A DNA stretch of 64,000 bases from Chaetomidium leptoderma (lineage: Eukaryota; Ascomycota; Sordariomycetes; Sordariales; Chaetomiaceae). Position 1 is the stretch's first letter. The number at the start of each line of letters is the position of its first letter. Position numbers and translations under genes: made by a program. The stretch covers positions 1 to 64,000 of the forward strand of contig MU857003.1 of the NCBI GenBank assembly GCA_033296705.1, given 5' to 3'. Under the pieces are notes generated by a model. The model saw only the letters and a program-made list of their open reading frames with translations, did no database searches and was not told the DNA's origin. Shown piece after piece: positions 21,683-32,609 of this stretch.

Positions 21683-23764
21683 GGTTCGTTCCGTCGCGTG
21701 AAGTGGCCAGGAGGAAAGGGCGAGAACGAAGCACAGGGCAAGCTTCTTTTTCAGATGGTGTCAGAGTCGCGGCCGAAAGTTCAGACGGTTGACTGTGGTC
21801 CGTGAGCAGCGACAGCTCGAATCCAAGCCAAGCGCCTGCCAGCAGACGGAGGCGATGCGCAATGGAGCGTGAGCGCAAAACTTTATAAGATAAGACGCTG
21901 TGGTGGGGAACGAGACAGACCCAGGATCATGGCCACAACGCAAACCGGTGGGGATTTTGGAAATTCGAGCGAGGCTCAGGATACCAGAAGATAGTGCGAG
22001 ATGCGAGGGCACGCTCAGCACGATAAGGGAGGCCCATCGGTGTTACTGTGTACAGAATACTCCCGGCGGGGGTTCGTGCATGTCAGGTTCCTGTTGGGTG
22101 TTGCCCCGCTGGCCGGTGCCATGGATGATGGGATCCGTGGCGGGCCTCGGTGTCGGCGCACGCGCTCAGTCCAGGGAAGGCAGGTAATCTAGAATCTCGG
22201 GGAGGCATTGGCCAATCATTGACGGGAACAGCCAGCAGTGGAGGCGGGCGGAGGCTGCCGACGGGAGTTGGCCACCGGAAGTCCTCCACTCTCCGTCGAG
22301 ACCGTGACCGGGAGGATCGCCGCTCGAGAGACCGCAGGACGATGCGCAGGCTCGGTGGGCCAAGCGCTGGCTAGTTAATGCCACCTTCTTCTTTTGCCCA
22401 TTATCTTCTGGGCGATTGATGCACCTGTGTGGGCGACAAGCGAAGAATCCACTGCTGGGGATTTTAGTCGTGAGGGCATTTTATGGTCGGGGAGGAGTTC
22501 GTGAATAAGCAGATAAGCCATACGTTGAATCACATTCTGGAATTGGAGCACCTTGTCGGACGGACGGGCTTGCAGGAAAGAGGGAGGAAAAATCTGCAAA
22601 GCTCCATCGCCGAAATATTCCAAGCATTCTCCACGGTTCCCAAAAGCCGGGATGGGGATGGCGTGGGTCTTGCAGATACATCGAGTACCTGGTACGCACC
22701 CCGCAAACGCCAAGACGCAAACGCGATCAGCAAGACACCGCGCGGGAGAGAAAACGGCATCCAGTGAGAGTGGCAGGTTGGCAGGGAGGTCGGGGTTCGA
22801 AAATACCACATGTGCCACAGCAGTTCTTCCAACGAGTCTGGGGTTCTCAACCCCCGATTTGCCTGCCAAGTGCCTGCTCTCCTGCTCACGTGGGGAAGAA
22901 GAAAAATGGATTCGGAGGTCTGCACAAGGCGGGAAGGTGGATGACAATCCAGGGATCGGAGACCCCTGCTTAGCTCGCCTTCCATGCGGCTTGGCCCATC
23001 CCGGGGCCGAAGAAATCCGGCTGTGGCCGATAGGCGTTGATAAGAACTGAAATGTCCATCAAGTATTCTGTATCCGTACCGTAGTAAATGTATGTACCTG
23101 AGAGCCTGAGGACCGGTCAATGTCACGCTGACCCAGTAGGTAATCTGCAACCCAGGTTCCAGGTTCTTGGGACCGGGGAGCCGGGTCACCGAACAGAGAT
23201 GCCCCATGCATGCAGTTCCTCTGCTCCCCGCGTTTCGGGAAAGGCCGAGTACTGCCCATGGCAAGAGCTAGGTGATCACGAAACTGGAGAACGAAACGGT
23301 ATGGGCTCGGGCGGAGCCAGTTGGTCGGGAATCTCCAGGCTTTGGGCCCACGCCAGGCGGCTCATTAGAGTGGGAAGCCACAGGAACCACCAGCAAATGT
23401 TGGAGAGTCATCCTCCCACCGTCTGCGAGGCCGATGAACAAAGGCTGAGCATGAAGTAGTGGTGAATATGTGAAAAGGTTGCGTTGCATGTCCACATGGC
23501 ACATAGGATGCCACTCACAGCCACGACGTGGACCCGATGGGCCGGATGAACCCTTCGCGGAGTTCCCCGCTTCTTCAGATGGCACGCAGCCTGAGGCAAC
23601 CTCCGGTTGCTGCAATACCCGGGGAAGACTTGCTGGGCATCCTTTTTCTGGAGGATCGAACGGGGTACGGGCCAGCTTCGGCTTGTGGTGGGTGCGATAA
23701 CCGCGATCCGTCGTCAAACCCCAGATTCCTTGCGTTGTGTGACCCCAGTCCAGACCCAGGCGAC
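21683..23764. other. Gene-poor 2.1 kb between the nucleoside transporter and PNK genes
   Basis: Several overlapping open frames exist on both strands (the longest on the minus strand at 22530-23264), but they overlap each other in conflicting frames, have no domain and no consistent splice sites. I support no gene here. The left end should carry the transporter promoter. Confidence 0.45.
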
Positions 23765-25490
23765 TCAGAGCCAGTATCGTCCCCACATTTCGTACTCCTC
23801 TCTTGTCCCCCTGAATTTGAAGTCGACGGGCACAACGTCCTGGAAACCTTCTTGAGGTCTGGGCTCCTTGAAACGCGACGCGAATCCATTGAAGGCGATT
23901 TTTGGCAGCCCTTGGCGACCTTCAGGATTGAGCTGTAAACATGAGTTAGAGGTCTAGCAAGACGGGTTTGCAAGCTCAATCACATACCTTCTTGTTCAGA
24001 AACCGCACGGCATCGTTGTGTTCGCACAACTGTGACGGCGTCCTGAACCAGAGGCATCGGATTGGCACCTTGTGCTTGCGCGCAAGAGCTACCCAATGTG
24101 AGCGGGTGTCGACGTCGGGATTTGTGCTGTCTGCTGGGCAATCAGCGGACGGGTGGACTCAGTACGCCGAACCGGCACAATACTTACCCACAACGACCGA
24201 ATCACCTTCTTGAAGGAAGTCCGCTGCTGCCTTGAAGCACTTGTCCTTGCTACCTCGGTGTCAGACGCGTTTCTAACCAGCGCCCAGTATGAAACAAACC
24301 TCTTCAGGATATCCTGATTGACTCTCTCGTAGCCCAACGACTTCAGGTATTTCCAGTAGAATGTGCTCTTTCCAGCGCCGGGCGGACCAACAAAGAGGAT
24401 AATGTCCTTGTCGTTTGTCTTCTCGAGGCCAATGCCACCGCTTTCCTCCTGCTCAACAAACGGGAAGTTCACCAGGTCAAAATCTCTGGCAAAGTCTCGC
24501 GGCTTCTCCCCGAGGAAAAACTCCTCTGGGGTTTGGAACTTGATGCCGATGTTGTGGGCCAGGTTCCGATCAGAACAGCTAAAGTCTTTCGCGGTGGCGC
24601 TGGCTCCTTTCAGCTCGGCGGTGCGGCCGCCAGCGTCGCCAACAAAGACACTGTTCTCGAGGTCGATATCGGACTCGGCCAGGTCGTAGTCATCCTTCAT
24701 CTCTGTCCACATCCCTGGTCGTGGTTTGCGGTAGATATCCTTCCCCGTCGCAGCGTACAACGTGGTCGGGATACCCAACTGGCTTAGCACGGCGTTGCAT
24801 TTCTGTTTGAACGCCGGCACTCGGTTCTTTGCGCTCTTGGGCGCTTTTGACTTTGGATCCGGATGCAGCGTCAACCCGCCTTGGTTGGTAAAGACGACAA
24901 CCCGGTACCTGGTGCGGATCAGCAACTATGCAAGAAACGGATGATACCCGGCATACCCGTCCACATTGTATAGTTTCCGGAGTCTTTCGGGAACCGAGTG
25001 ATGCCACCACTTCCAGTCCGCTGGATCGTCGGGGTAGCGCTTGCCCGAAGCGGTTGTGATCAGGGTCGAATCCTATGGCCAAATGAGCTCACGGCAATGC
25101 AGCATCCCGCAGCCATGGCGCGTACCAGATCGAACGCCGCTATCTTCCTCCGTTGTACTGTGGTGTCGTGCACTTCAGAGTCGCCATTCTCGGGTGAACA
25201 TCTCGCCACGAGCAGTGTGGCGGGCGAATCATCATCTGGGCTTCTCTCGGTCCAAGTCGTGGGATCTTTCGCCTTTTGCGATGATGGGGTGAAAAAGTTT
25301 GCCACAGCACTCTCTGTTCAAACGCGTCAGCTCAAGCAAGATGGAGACTGTAAAGGGAGGGTCCAAGCGCACTCGAGATGGCAGTTTGGGCTTTGCGTTT
25401 CACGGGGGGTGGGGAGATGGCCTGGTCGGTGTCGGATGCAGGCCGTTTCATCCCTGTGGGTGATGGGAGAGGGCGCTTCGCAGGCGCCAT
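23765..25490 (-). CDS. pnk1: Bifunctional polynucleotide 3'-phosphatase/5'-kinase (DNA repair)
   Basis: Seven exons: 25490-25373, 25313-25126, 25072-24957, 24908-24300, 24249-24188, 24130-23988 and 23932-23765; every junction is in phase and gives 467 aa. The enzyme removes 3'-phosphates and phosphorylates 5'-OH ends at DNA breaks, in the nucleus. The N-terminus has a basic NLS-like PPPVKRKAQ. The HAD phosphatase motif FDLDST (nucleophile Asp101, acid Asp103) is split by an intron, and IVGxFxNQGG is represented by YRVVVFTNQGG. The kinase domain has Walker A GPPGAGKST (315-323), VNQDILK, the VVVDSTNPD block and a C-terminal GFASRFKEPR...EYEMWGRYWL, all typical of PNKP. No FHA domain is present, as in fission yeast Pnk1. 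The start at 25490 is the first ATG in frame. Confidence 0.95.
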
Positions 25491-27130
25491 TTCGAACACG
25501 GTTTTAGGATGTGGTGTGGTCGGAGACGCGCTGATTGTCGGTCGAAATCGCGAAGCTTCGCTGATTCTCGGTTTGGGTTGATCGAAGAGCGACGCGTTGA
25601 GGAACGAAAGCACGTGACCGTCGTTGAGTGGCGGGCGGCAGCCTGGGCTGTCACCTGTTGACGAGTGTCAGCCACTGTCAATGGAGACACTGCAATCCAC
25701 AATGCAGTCCACGACTCCACACCCCAATTCATCACATCATGATGCATTTATCTTTTCGAGCCCCGAGTTGGGAATTGTCAGGCTTTTACCTCATCGATAT
25801 CCGTACAACAAACTTGAAGGGCATGTCACAATGCCGGTATGTGCTTGATAATAGATTCCGGTCAAACCCCAACAACAATGCCCAGCAGCTTTGCATGCAT
25901 TCTGTTGGGGAACCAGGCGTCAAGCAGCAGGTGTCTGGAGGATATGTGACATTTGTCATCACGGCCTCGTGAGAGCAGTGTGTCCCAGACGTCCGGAACC
26001 CATCTGATGTGCCAGGGAAACCTCCAATGTGCATTCTGAGAATCTAAGAAACCACTCTGGAGCCACTGAGGCCGGAAGCCGGTTGCTGTTAGCTACTTGG
26101 AAGTTGGTCCGGTAGCATGCATCAGACGCCCGGGAAAAGATCACAGTTAGAGCAAACCGGGACTACACAGTCCATACTCTGTAAATACCTAGTAGGTAGG
26201 CTGACTCGGCACGAAATGGTGATACGTCATTACCTGAGATTTACACAATAACACACGGCAGCCAAGTGTCAAACCAACGTTTTGCCGACGAGTGGAGGAA
26301 ATACTTCGCATGAATGGTAACCCTGCAGACCGGCTCCGGTTTCTCAGTTGTGCGTCTTGGTGGGTTGAAAACTTTTTTTTCTGAATTACGCTAAAATGTG
26401 AAGCACTGTAGATGTGATATGATGATATCAAGAATCACATGAGAAGTAATATGCCCGACATCTGTCACAGTTCACGCGCCGCAGAAAAGAAGGGGTTCCA
26501 TTGCATGTCGGTGAATTTGGAGTCTTCGGTCTCCCGGTCGTCTGTTCTGCCACTGTGAATTGCCAGTGCACTTCAATTCTTCCCCCATGGGACACTGCGA
26601 GAAGGAACAACTCGGGTCCAGTGTTCCCACCAGACCTCGGACGAGCGCATGTTGAACAGAAGGATCCAGTCGAGTCCGGCACCAATACATCATCACTCAC
26701 ACACGAGGAAAGCCCAGTCAGTGAGCCGGCGGTAGTCCGTGGAAAGAAAAACCTCTCCAGTGGATTGCCTACTTTGGTCCCGAGTCTCGTGCTTTATGGC
26801 CAACAGTATTACTTAATTAACGCCCACCCTCGTTCCTCACCTGTTTTTTCATTCCACATCTTCTTCCCAAATCTTCTTCGCCCATCTTCTTCCCAAATCT
26901 TATTCGCCCATCTTCTTCGCACACCTTCCTCGCACACCTTCCTCGCACACCTTCCTCGCACACCTTCTTCGCACACCTTTTTTCGCAAACCTTCTTCGCA
27001 CACCTTTTTTCGCAAACCTTCTTCGCACACCATTTCGCTGCGTGGTGTTCGCGTCGTCACAGCGTTTGTTTGTTCGTTGCGCTCCTAGGAACCTTCTTTC
27101 GCTTGCGCTACCGGCGCTTTCACCGACAGG
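25491..27130. other. 1.6 kb intergenic region, PNK / sugar transporter
   Basis: Divergent promoters of the PNK gene (minus) and the sugar transporter (plus). Apart from the pyrimidine-rich minisatellite at its right end I see no gene. A CCTAGTAGGTAGG motif lies near 26190. Confidence 0.5.
26868..27030 (+). repeat. Pyrimidine-rich 13-bp minisatellite in the transporter leader
   Basis: Units of the form TTCYTCGCACACC repeat head-to-tail, preceded by related CTTCTTCCCAAAT / CTTCTTCGCCCAT units and followed by a doubled longer unit containing TTTTTTCGCAAACC. The array ends about 100 bases before the transporter ATG at 27131, so it probably lies in the 5' untranslated region or core promoter. CT-rich leaders are common at highly expressed fungal genes; the array structure is not. 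Confidence 0.85.
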
Positions 27131-29095
27131 ATGTGGTCCGGGGGTTGGAAGATCCCCAGGTTCTACACCATCGCCGCCATCGCGGTGATCGGTAAGTCGC
27201 CCGCACCTCTCAACCCCATTGGCATTGCCAATCCCGATGCTAACAAGCACCGACTGCGTCAATTAGGTGGCGCCCTCTTTGGCTTCGACATCAGTTCGAT
27301 GTCGGCCATCATCTCGACACAGGCTTACGCCTGCCAATTCAACGAAGGCGGCATCGATGGGAATGGCCGCTGCCTAGGCCCGACTGCCAATACCCAGGGC
27401 GGCATCACAGCCTCCATGCCCGGCGGCTCTTGGGCCGGCGCTCTATGTTCTGGCTGGGCTTCCGACAAGTACGGCCGGAAGCGCACCATCATGGGCGGTT
27501 CTCTCTTTTGGTGAGTAACATCCAACAGCGCATGGTTCCAGAATCCACGCGCGTTGGGCATTGACTGACTAGGTTTCAGGATCGCCGGCTCCATTATTGT
27601 CTGTGCTGCGGTCAACATCCCCATGTTGATTGTCGGCCGTTTCGTCAACGGATTCGCGGTCGGCATCTGCTCAGCCCAGGTCCCCGTCTACATCACCGAG
27701 GTCGCTCCCCCCACGCTGCGTGGCCGTCTCGTTAGCTTCCAGCAGTGGGCCATTACCTGGGGCATCCTCATCATGTTCTTCATCTGCTACGGTTGCTCCT
27801 TCATCCACAGCGATGCTTCCTTCCGTGTCCCCTGGGGTCTGCAGATGCTCCCCGCGGTTGGGCTCTATGTAGGGTTGTGGTCACAGCCCGAGTCTCCTCG
27901 TTGGCTTGTCAAGAAAGGCCGCGAGGAAGAGGCCAAGGACGTTCTGGTCGTGCTCCACGGCAATGGCAACCCGGATGCTCCCTTTGTCCACCAGGAGTTC
28001 CGGCAGATCAGCGATGCCGTCAACGAGGAGCGCAAACATGCTGATGCCAGCTGGTTCGAGCTGTTCCACCCCGACATGATCAACCGTACCTCGATCGGCG
28101 TCTTCACCCAGATCTGGTCTCAGCTCACGGGCATGAATGTCATGGTAAGCGTCCCTGATATCTTGCCTCCTTAGCCTGGCATTGACTGACTTGCTCCTTC
28201 AGATGTACTACATTACGTACGTCTTCACCATGGCAGGACTCGCGGAATCTGGTAAGTTCGCATTCCATGTTCTAGCCCCAAACCCAGAAGAAGGCTAATA
28301 CTGGCCAAGGCACCAATGCCGTTCTCGTCCCCAGCGGCATCCAGTTTGTCATCAACGTCATGATGACCGTGCCGGCCCTCCTATGGATGGATCGCTGGGG
28401 TCGCCGCCCGACTCTTCTCGTTGGAGCCGCATTGATGTGTCTCTGGCTCACCATCAATGCCATCCTCTTCGCACTCTACTCGCGCACTCCCTATCCCGGC
28501 GAGTTTACTTCGGCTGCCGAGTCCATGGCCGTGTCTGGGGCGCCCGCCAAGGCCATCATTGCTTCGACCTACCTCTTTGTCGCCTCCTTTGCACCGACCT
28601 GGGGTCCTGTCTCGTGGACTTATCCCCCGGAGCTTTATCCCCTGCGCCTCCGCGGTAAGGCTGTCGCCCTCGCGACTTCGGCCAACTGGGCCTTCAACTT
28701 TGCCCTCGCCTACTTTGTCCCGCCCGCCTTTGCGAGTATCACCTGGAAGGTCTACGTCATCTTCGCCGTCTTCTGTGCCTGCATGTTTATTCATGCCTTC
28801 TTCTGCTTCCCCGAGACGGCCAACAAGACGCTCGAGGAGGTTGAAAACATCTTTGATGACCGGAAGCCTGGCGGTATGTTGCTTGCCCTTCCCCTAGTGC
28901 TTATGTACTTGGCCGAGCCCACGCTAACTCACAGTTACCACAGCATTCAAGTACATCGGTACTCCTGCCTGGAGGACTAAGAACAACCGCGCTGCCATGG
29001 TCCACCAGGAGCATCAGGGCACCACCTTCAGCGATTCGGAGCACGGACATGAAGTCCCCGATGTCCAGCAAGAGGTCCTGGGTCCCAAATCCTGA
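27131..29095 (+). CDS. MFS sugar transporter (fungal hexose/pentose permease type)
   Basis: Six exons: 27131-27191, 27267-27510, 27580-28144, 28203-28251, 28310-28873 and 28944-29095; 544 aa, all in phase. Twelve-helix major-facilitator sugar porter of the plasma membrane. Signatures: GGALFGFDISSMSAI (helix 1), SDKYGRKRT (loop 2-3), GRFVNGFAVGICSAQVPVYITEVAP (helix 4 region, shortened here in sense), PESPRWLVKKGR (loop 6-7), DRWGRRP (loop 8-9) and PETANKTLEE (after helix 12). The helix-7 segment is split by a short 49-nt exon. The last intron has two usable acceptors nine bases apart (exon start 28935 or 28944), so two proteins differing by three residues are possible. Closest in appearance to fungal high-affinity glucose/xylose transporters; substrate not determinable. 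Confidence 0.95.
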
Positions 29096-29407
29096 GGAGG
29101 CCCGACAAGTTTCCGCCCTGTCTTCCGGCTTTATTGCAAGGAAGTTTCATTCTGGGCTTTCTTGACAACTGACCATCTCGACGGAAACGCAGGTGGAAAG
29201 CGGCCTAGACAACCACATTCATCTGGGAGGTGTTCCGTGCTCCCGGCTCTTTGTAAATATGTATGTACTGTTTGATTTAAATGTAATCTTTATCACCATC
29301 ACTAGTTACGGTGTTCAATGCATTGGCTGTGAGAGTACAAACGATCAAACTAGTCCAATCTTAGGAAAGGTCGAAGCGGACAAGCCGAGGGCGAACCCGG
29401 CACTCGG
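29096..29407. other. Convergent 3' region
   Basis: 312 bases between the transporter stop and the stop of the minus-strand hypothetical gene; expected to hold both 3' ends. No gene seen. Confidence 0.5.
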
Positions 29408-30097
29408 TTAAAGTGCCTTGCCATGTTTCTTGTGCGCCCCCGGCACCGTCTTCACGGCAACGGTGAAATTCTCCCCCGTCTGAGCCACAGCATGGACAAC
29501 AACCTCGTCGCCAAACGGCCACTCTCCCTCGGATTCGGCCTCATCACGCTCGTCATACTGGGCATACTCGTCACGATCTTCTTGCAGGGTCGCCTTGGCG
29601 GCGGCCAGGGCGTGCTCGCGCCGAGCGTAGCAGCCCTGGATCTCGGTGGTCTGGAAGGCACCGCTTTTGTCCTGGTTGTAATCGGTTCTGTTCTGCAGCA
29701 CGTAGTGCAGGTGGTCGCCACCTCCGTGGGGGGGCAGCAGCAGTGTGTCGTTGGGTCCCGCGGGCAGGGATTCGGTGTTGGGCTTGGTGTCGATGCCGAC
29801 CAGGAACTCGTGGCCCTTGGGCGTCTTGGCGTACACCATGGCGCCGTTGCCGTGCTTCCACTCCTCGGGCGCCGTGTCGACGCGTGTGGCGTAGTGGGTG
29901 AAATCGTCGGGTTGGTAGCCCAGCAGTTCCAGCGCCATGAGCGAGAAGGCTTTGGCTGCCGGGAGCGTGGTGTGGGTGCCCAGCACGTAGACGTCTCTGG
30001 TTGAACCTGAGGTGTCGCTGTGGTAGTCGACCACGGTCAGGGTTGTGTGGAATAGTTGTTCCGGGATTGATGGGTTTCTGTCGTCTGTGTCGGCCAT
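29408..30097 (-). CDS. Conserved-looking hypothetical protein, 229 aa
   Basis: I do not recognise the family. A single exon from the ATG at 30097. The composition is typical of a soluble folded protein: an N-terminal block reading TTLTVVDYHSDTSGSTRDVYVLG, a helix with LPAAKAFSLMALELLGY, two beta-rich segments, and a negatively charged stretch (DRDEYAQYDERDEAESEGEWPFGD) before a final strand-like VVVHAVAQTGENFTVAVKTV. No signal peptide, membrane segment or catalytic motif is visible. The strong G/C bias at third positions supports coding. The gene ends tail-to-tail with the sugar transporter. Confidence 0.65.
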   Translation of the reverse strand: MADTDDRNPSIPEQLFHTTLTVVDYHSDTSGSTRDVYVLGTHTTLPAAKAFSLMALELLGYQPDDFTHYATRVDTAPEEWKHGNGAMVYAKTPKGHEFLVGIDTKPNTESLPAGPNDTLLLPPHGGGDHLHYVLQNRTDYNQDKSGAFQTTEIQGCYARREHALAAAKATLQEDRDEYAQYDERDEAESEGEWPFGDEVVVHAVAQTGENFTVAVKTVPGAHKKHGKAL

Positions 30098-30744
30098 GTT
30101 TGATCGTTGGCGAGGATATTAATGTGTGTTGTTCCCTGTAGCAGTCGTGGCGAAGCTGAGGAGTAAAAAATGCGCGTTGAGAAGTTGGATGCTGAGGGAT
30201 TGGTTGATGGAAGTGGTGAAGTTTGTGTGTTCTTATGACTGAAGTTGAGGGCGAGGGTGGCCTCTAGAACACTCAGGTGAAAAGAGGAGGCGGATAAATG
30301 ATTCATCTAGAATACTTTGGTTGAATTTGGCATCACGCCAGCGTCTTGTGCAACACAAAAGGTTGGATCTCCTGATATGACGCCAGCATGAGGTGGCGAG
30401 ACCTGCCCCTCACCGGTCTAGGTGCACAGCTGCACAGACCATAGCAGAAGACCATATTCAACGTGGCGTGATCAGTTATAGTTTGGAATACACGTAGATA
30501 TCCTGTTGATCTTGAACTTGCCATCTAAACTGTGGGAAGGCCATTGGCATCCCTGGTGTTTGTTGAGCGAGGGAACTGTAAACTGATGACATTCAATGAA
30601 TAATAGTAATACTCTTTGAATGGCGCCTCTCGAACACTGACCACTGCCATTTCTGAACAGACCAGCAGTGCCAAACACCAACGTCCAACGCAGGAAAGGG
30701 TATCGTGTAGGTTCTAGGTGTGTGACTTGACATAATAATCCACT
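30098..30744. other. Intergenic, no gene seen
   Basis: Between two minus-strand genes: promoter of the hypothetical at 29408 and 3' flank of the SDR gene. No supported frame. Confidence 0.5.
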
Positions 30745-31957
30745 CTAACCCTGAAGCGAGAACTTCTCTCCGACTAACTCCTCGCTCAGCTTCCACAAAC
30801 GGTCAGCTCCAACGGGGTCAGTGGCATGGGCGGTGGCTTCGATGAATTGGCAGTCCGAGAGGTACAAGCCATTGACCTCTTTATCACATATGTCAGTGCT
30901 AATGCTAGTGAAATGTGGGCTGGGGGAGTATTGTTAAAACGCACCATTCAGCGCGGGATCCAAGGCTGCGACGAGCGTGGTGGAGCTGCCTTCGTCAGGG
31001 GTCTTCCAGTACGGCGCCACTTTGTAGAACTGAGCCGTCAACTCGGCATCTTGATCTCGGCTGAGGTCCGTTTCGATGGCTAGGAGCAGAGGGGAGGGGC
31101 GTCAGGCATGTGTCTCTACAAGTGAGAGGGAACTCAAACTGAACGTACTGCCAGGGTGCAGAACATAGGCGGAAATGCCAAGCTTGGAGAGGTGCTTTTG
31201 AAGACACACGGTAAACAAAATGTTTGCAGTCTTGGACTGCGCATATGTGACAATGCCGTTGTATCCGTCAGGGGCACACTTGCCAAACGCGCCGGGGAGC
31301 GGTTTGAAATGATCTTCCTCCGGTGGGACCTCCTTGCCCTCGAAGTTGTAGTCGGAGAAGCGGATTGGCGACAGTCTATGCCCTGCGCTGGTCAGAGACA
31401 CGACGCGGGTCGCGCCTGGAGGGTTGGACTCGGCGGCCTTGCGCAAAAGGGGTAGGAGGAGGTTGGTAAACAGGAATGGGCCGATATGGTTGGTGCCGAA
31501 CTGCTGCTCGATGCCTTCGGGCGTCGCTTGACGGGACGTGACAACGATTCCGGCGTTGTTGATAAGAATGTCGAGCTTGTCGGTCAGGGCAGCCACGTCG
31601 GCGGCAGCCTGTCGGATGGATTTTTGCGAACCCAGATCCAAGATGACGATTTCTACCCTCGTGGCCGGGTACTTTTCGGCGAGCTGGGCCGCAACCTCTT
31701 GAAGTCGAGCCCTGGTTCGGGAGGCGAGGATCAGAAGCGCGGGGGTTTGGGACGCGAGGTTGGAGACAGTTGCCGATCCAATGCCTCTAGGACTGACACC
31801 GGTAACCAGGACTGACAACCGACTGGTTAACAACACCAAGCTGAGGTGGACGAGACCAGCTGGTCTACTCACTTGTCTTGCCTCGGACGTGGTCAGCAAA
31901 CACCTTGGTGACCTCGGAGCCAGGCGTCCTTTCGCCGTACTCGGAATGGGAAGTCAT
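30745..31957 (-). CDS. Short-chain dehydrogenase/reductase (retinol-dehydrogenase-like SDR)
   Basis: Four exons: 31957-31873, 31811-31149, 31079-30945 and 30878-30745; 338 aa. Classical-type SDR that uses NAD(P)(H) to interconvert alcohols and ketones. The Rossmann motif TGVSPRGIG (residues 32-40) is a variant of TGxxxGxG; LDILINNAG (NNAG at 113-116), the catalytic SLTSAG serine (about 170) and YAQSK (Tyr218, Lys222) are all present, so the tetrad looks intact. After YVLHPG comes TIETDLSRD, matching the PGxxxT step. Members of this subgroup resemble WWOX/retinol dehydrogenase relatives in fungi, mostly of unknown substrate. No membrane anchor. It stands alone rather than in a metabolic cluster. 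Confidence 0.92.
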
Positions 31958-32609
31958 TGTTTTGATATTGATGTCAACAAATGGCAAGGGCGGTATTTAG
32001 AAGTGTCCGTAACCACCTGCTTCAGACTTCGGAGCGGAGCCCTTATATGCTGCCCGGCACCCCAAGGCTAGGGGATACATTTTCCGCCGAATTACCCGCC
32101 GTGGCCCTAGACTCTGGTTGCAAACGTCGTCCGGGCAGTACCCCGCATGGCGCTCTGCGCTTCTCTCCAACCCCGAACGGCGCCGAAAGGGCCACAGGGA
32201 AACGTCGTCCGTCGTCAGGGTCTTTGCGCCAGAAACGCTTCCCCCCCACCGAACAGAATACACAGCCCGGTGCAACATCCTTGCGCCGGAGTCCGGCAGT
32301 TCCAGCGCCGGGGACAGACTGCCTCCGCGTTTGCATTTGGTGCGTCAAACATTCCCAGTGGATGGATGCGTTCTCGAGGCGTTCAGGTTTCAACCCCACT
32401 CTCTGCGACCCCACCTGCCCACCACAGCTCGAGTGCAGGGGAGCCTGGCTAGACCCGCAAGTGGGGCATTCATTAATGCTGCCGCCTTGGCAGGCCTGGA
32501 AATCGCGACAACCACAACCTACCGCGTTTTGACCGCGACAACGGACAACCTCACCTGCTGCCAAAAGTCGATTCAACGCCATCAAATCCAGCCGAAAAAA
32601 ACGACCAAC
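31958..32609. other. Divergent promoter region, SDR / 2EXR gene
   Basis: The plus-strand frame of the next gene stays open through most of this stretch (from 32118), but the peptide it would encode is low-complexity and unlike the downstream protein. I therefore treat it as promoter and leader. Confidence 0.5.

Noticed and set aside
22375..23264. Two overlapping minus-strand open frames (190 and 244 codons)
   Set aside because: They compete for the same DNA in different frames, show no domain, no splice logic and no amino-acid pattern of a folded protein.
26868..27030. CRISPR-like array
   Set aside because: Units are contiguous 13-mers without unique spacers, in a eukaryotic context; this is a minisatellite.
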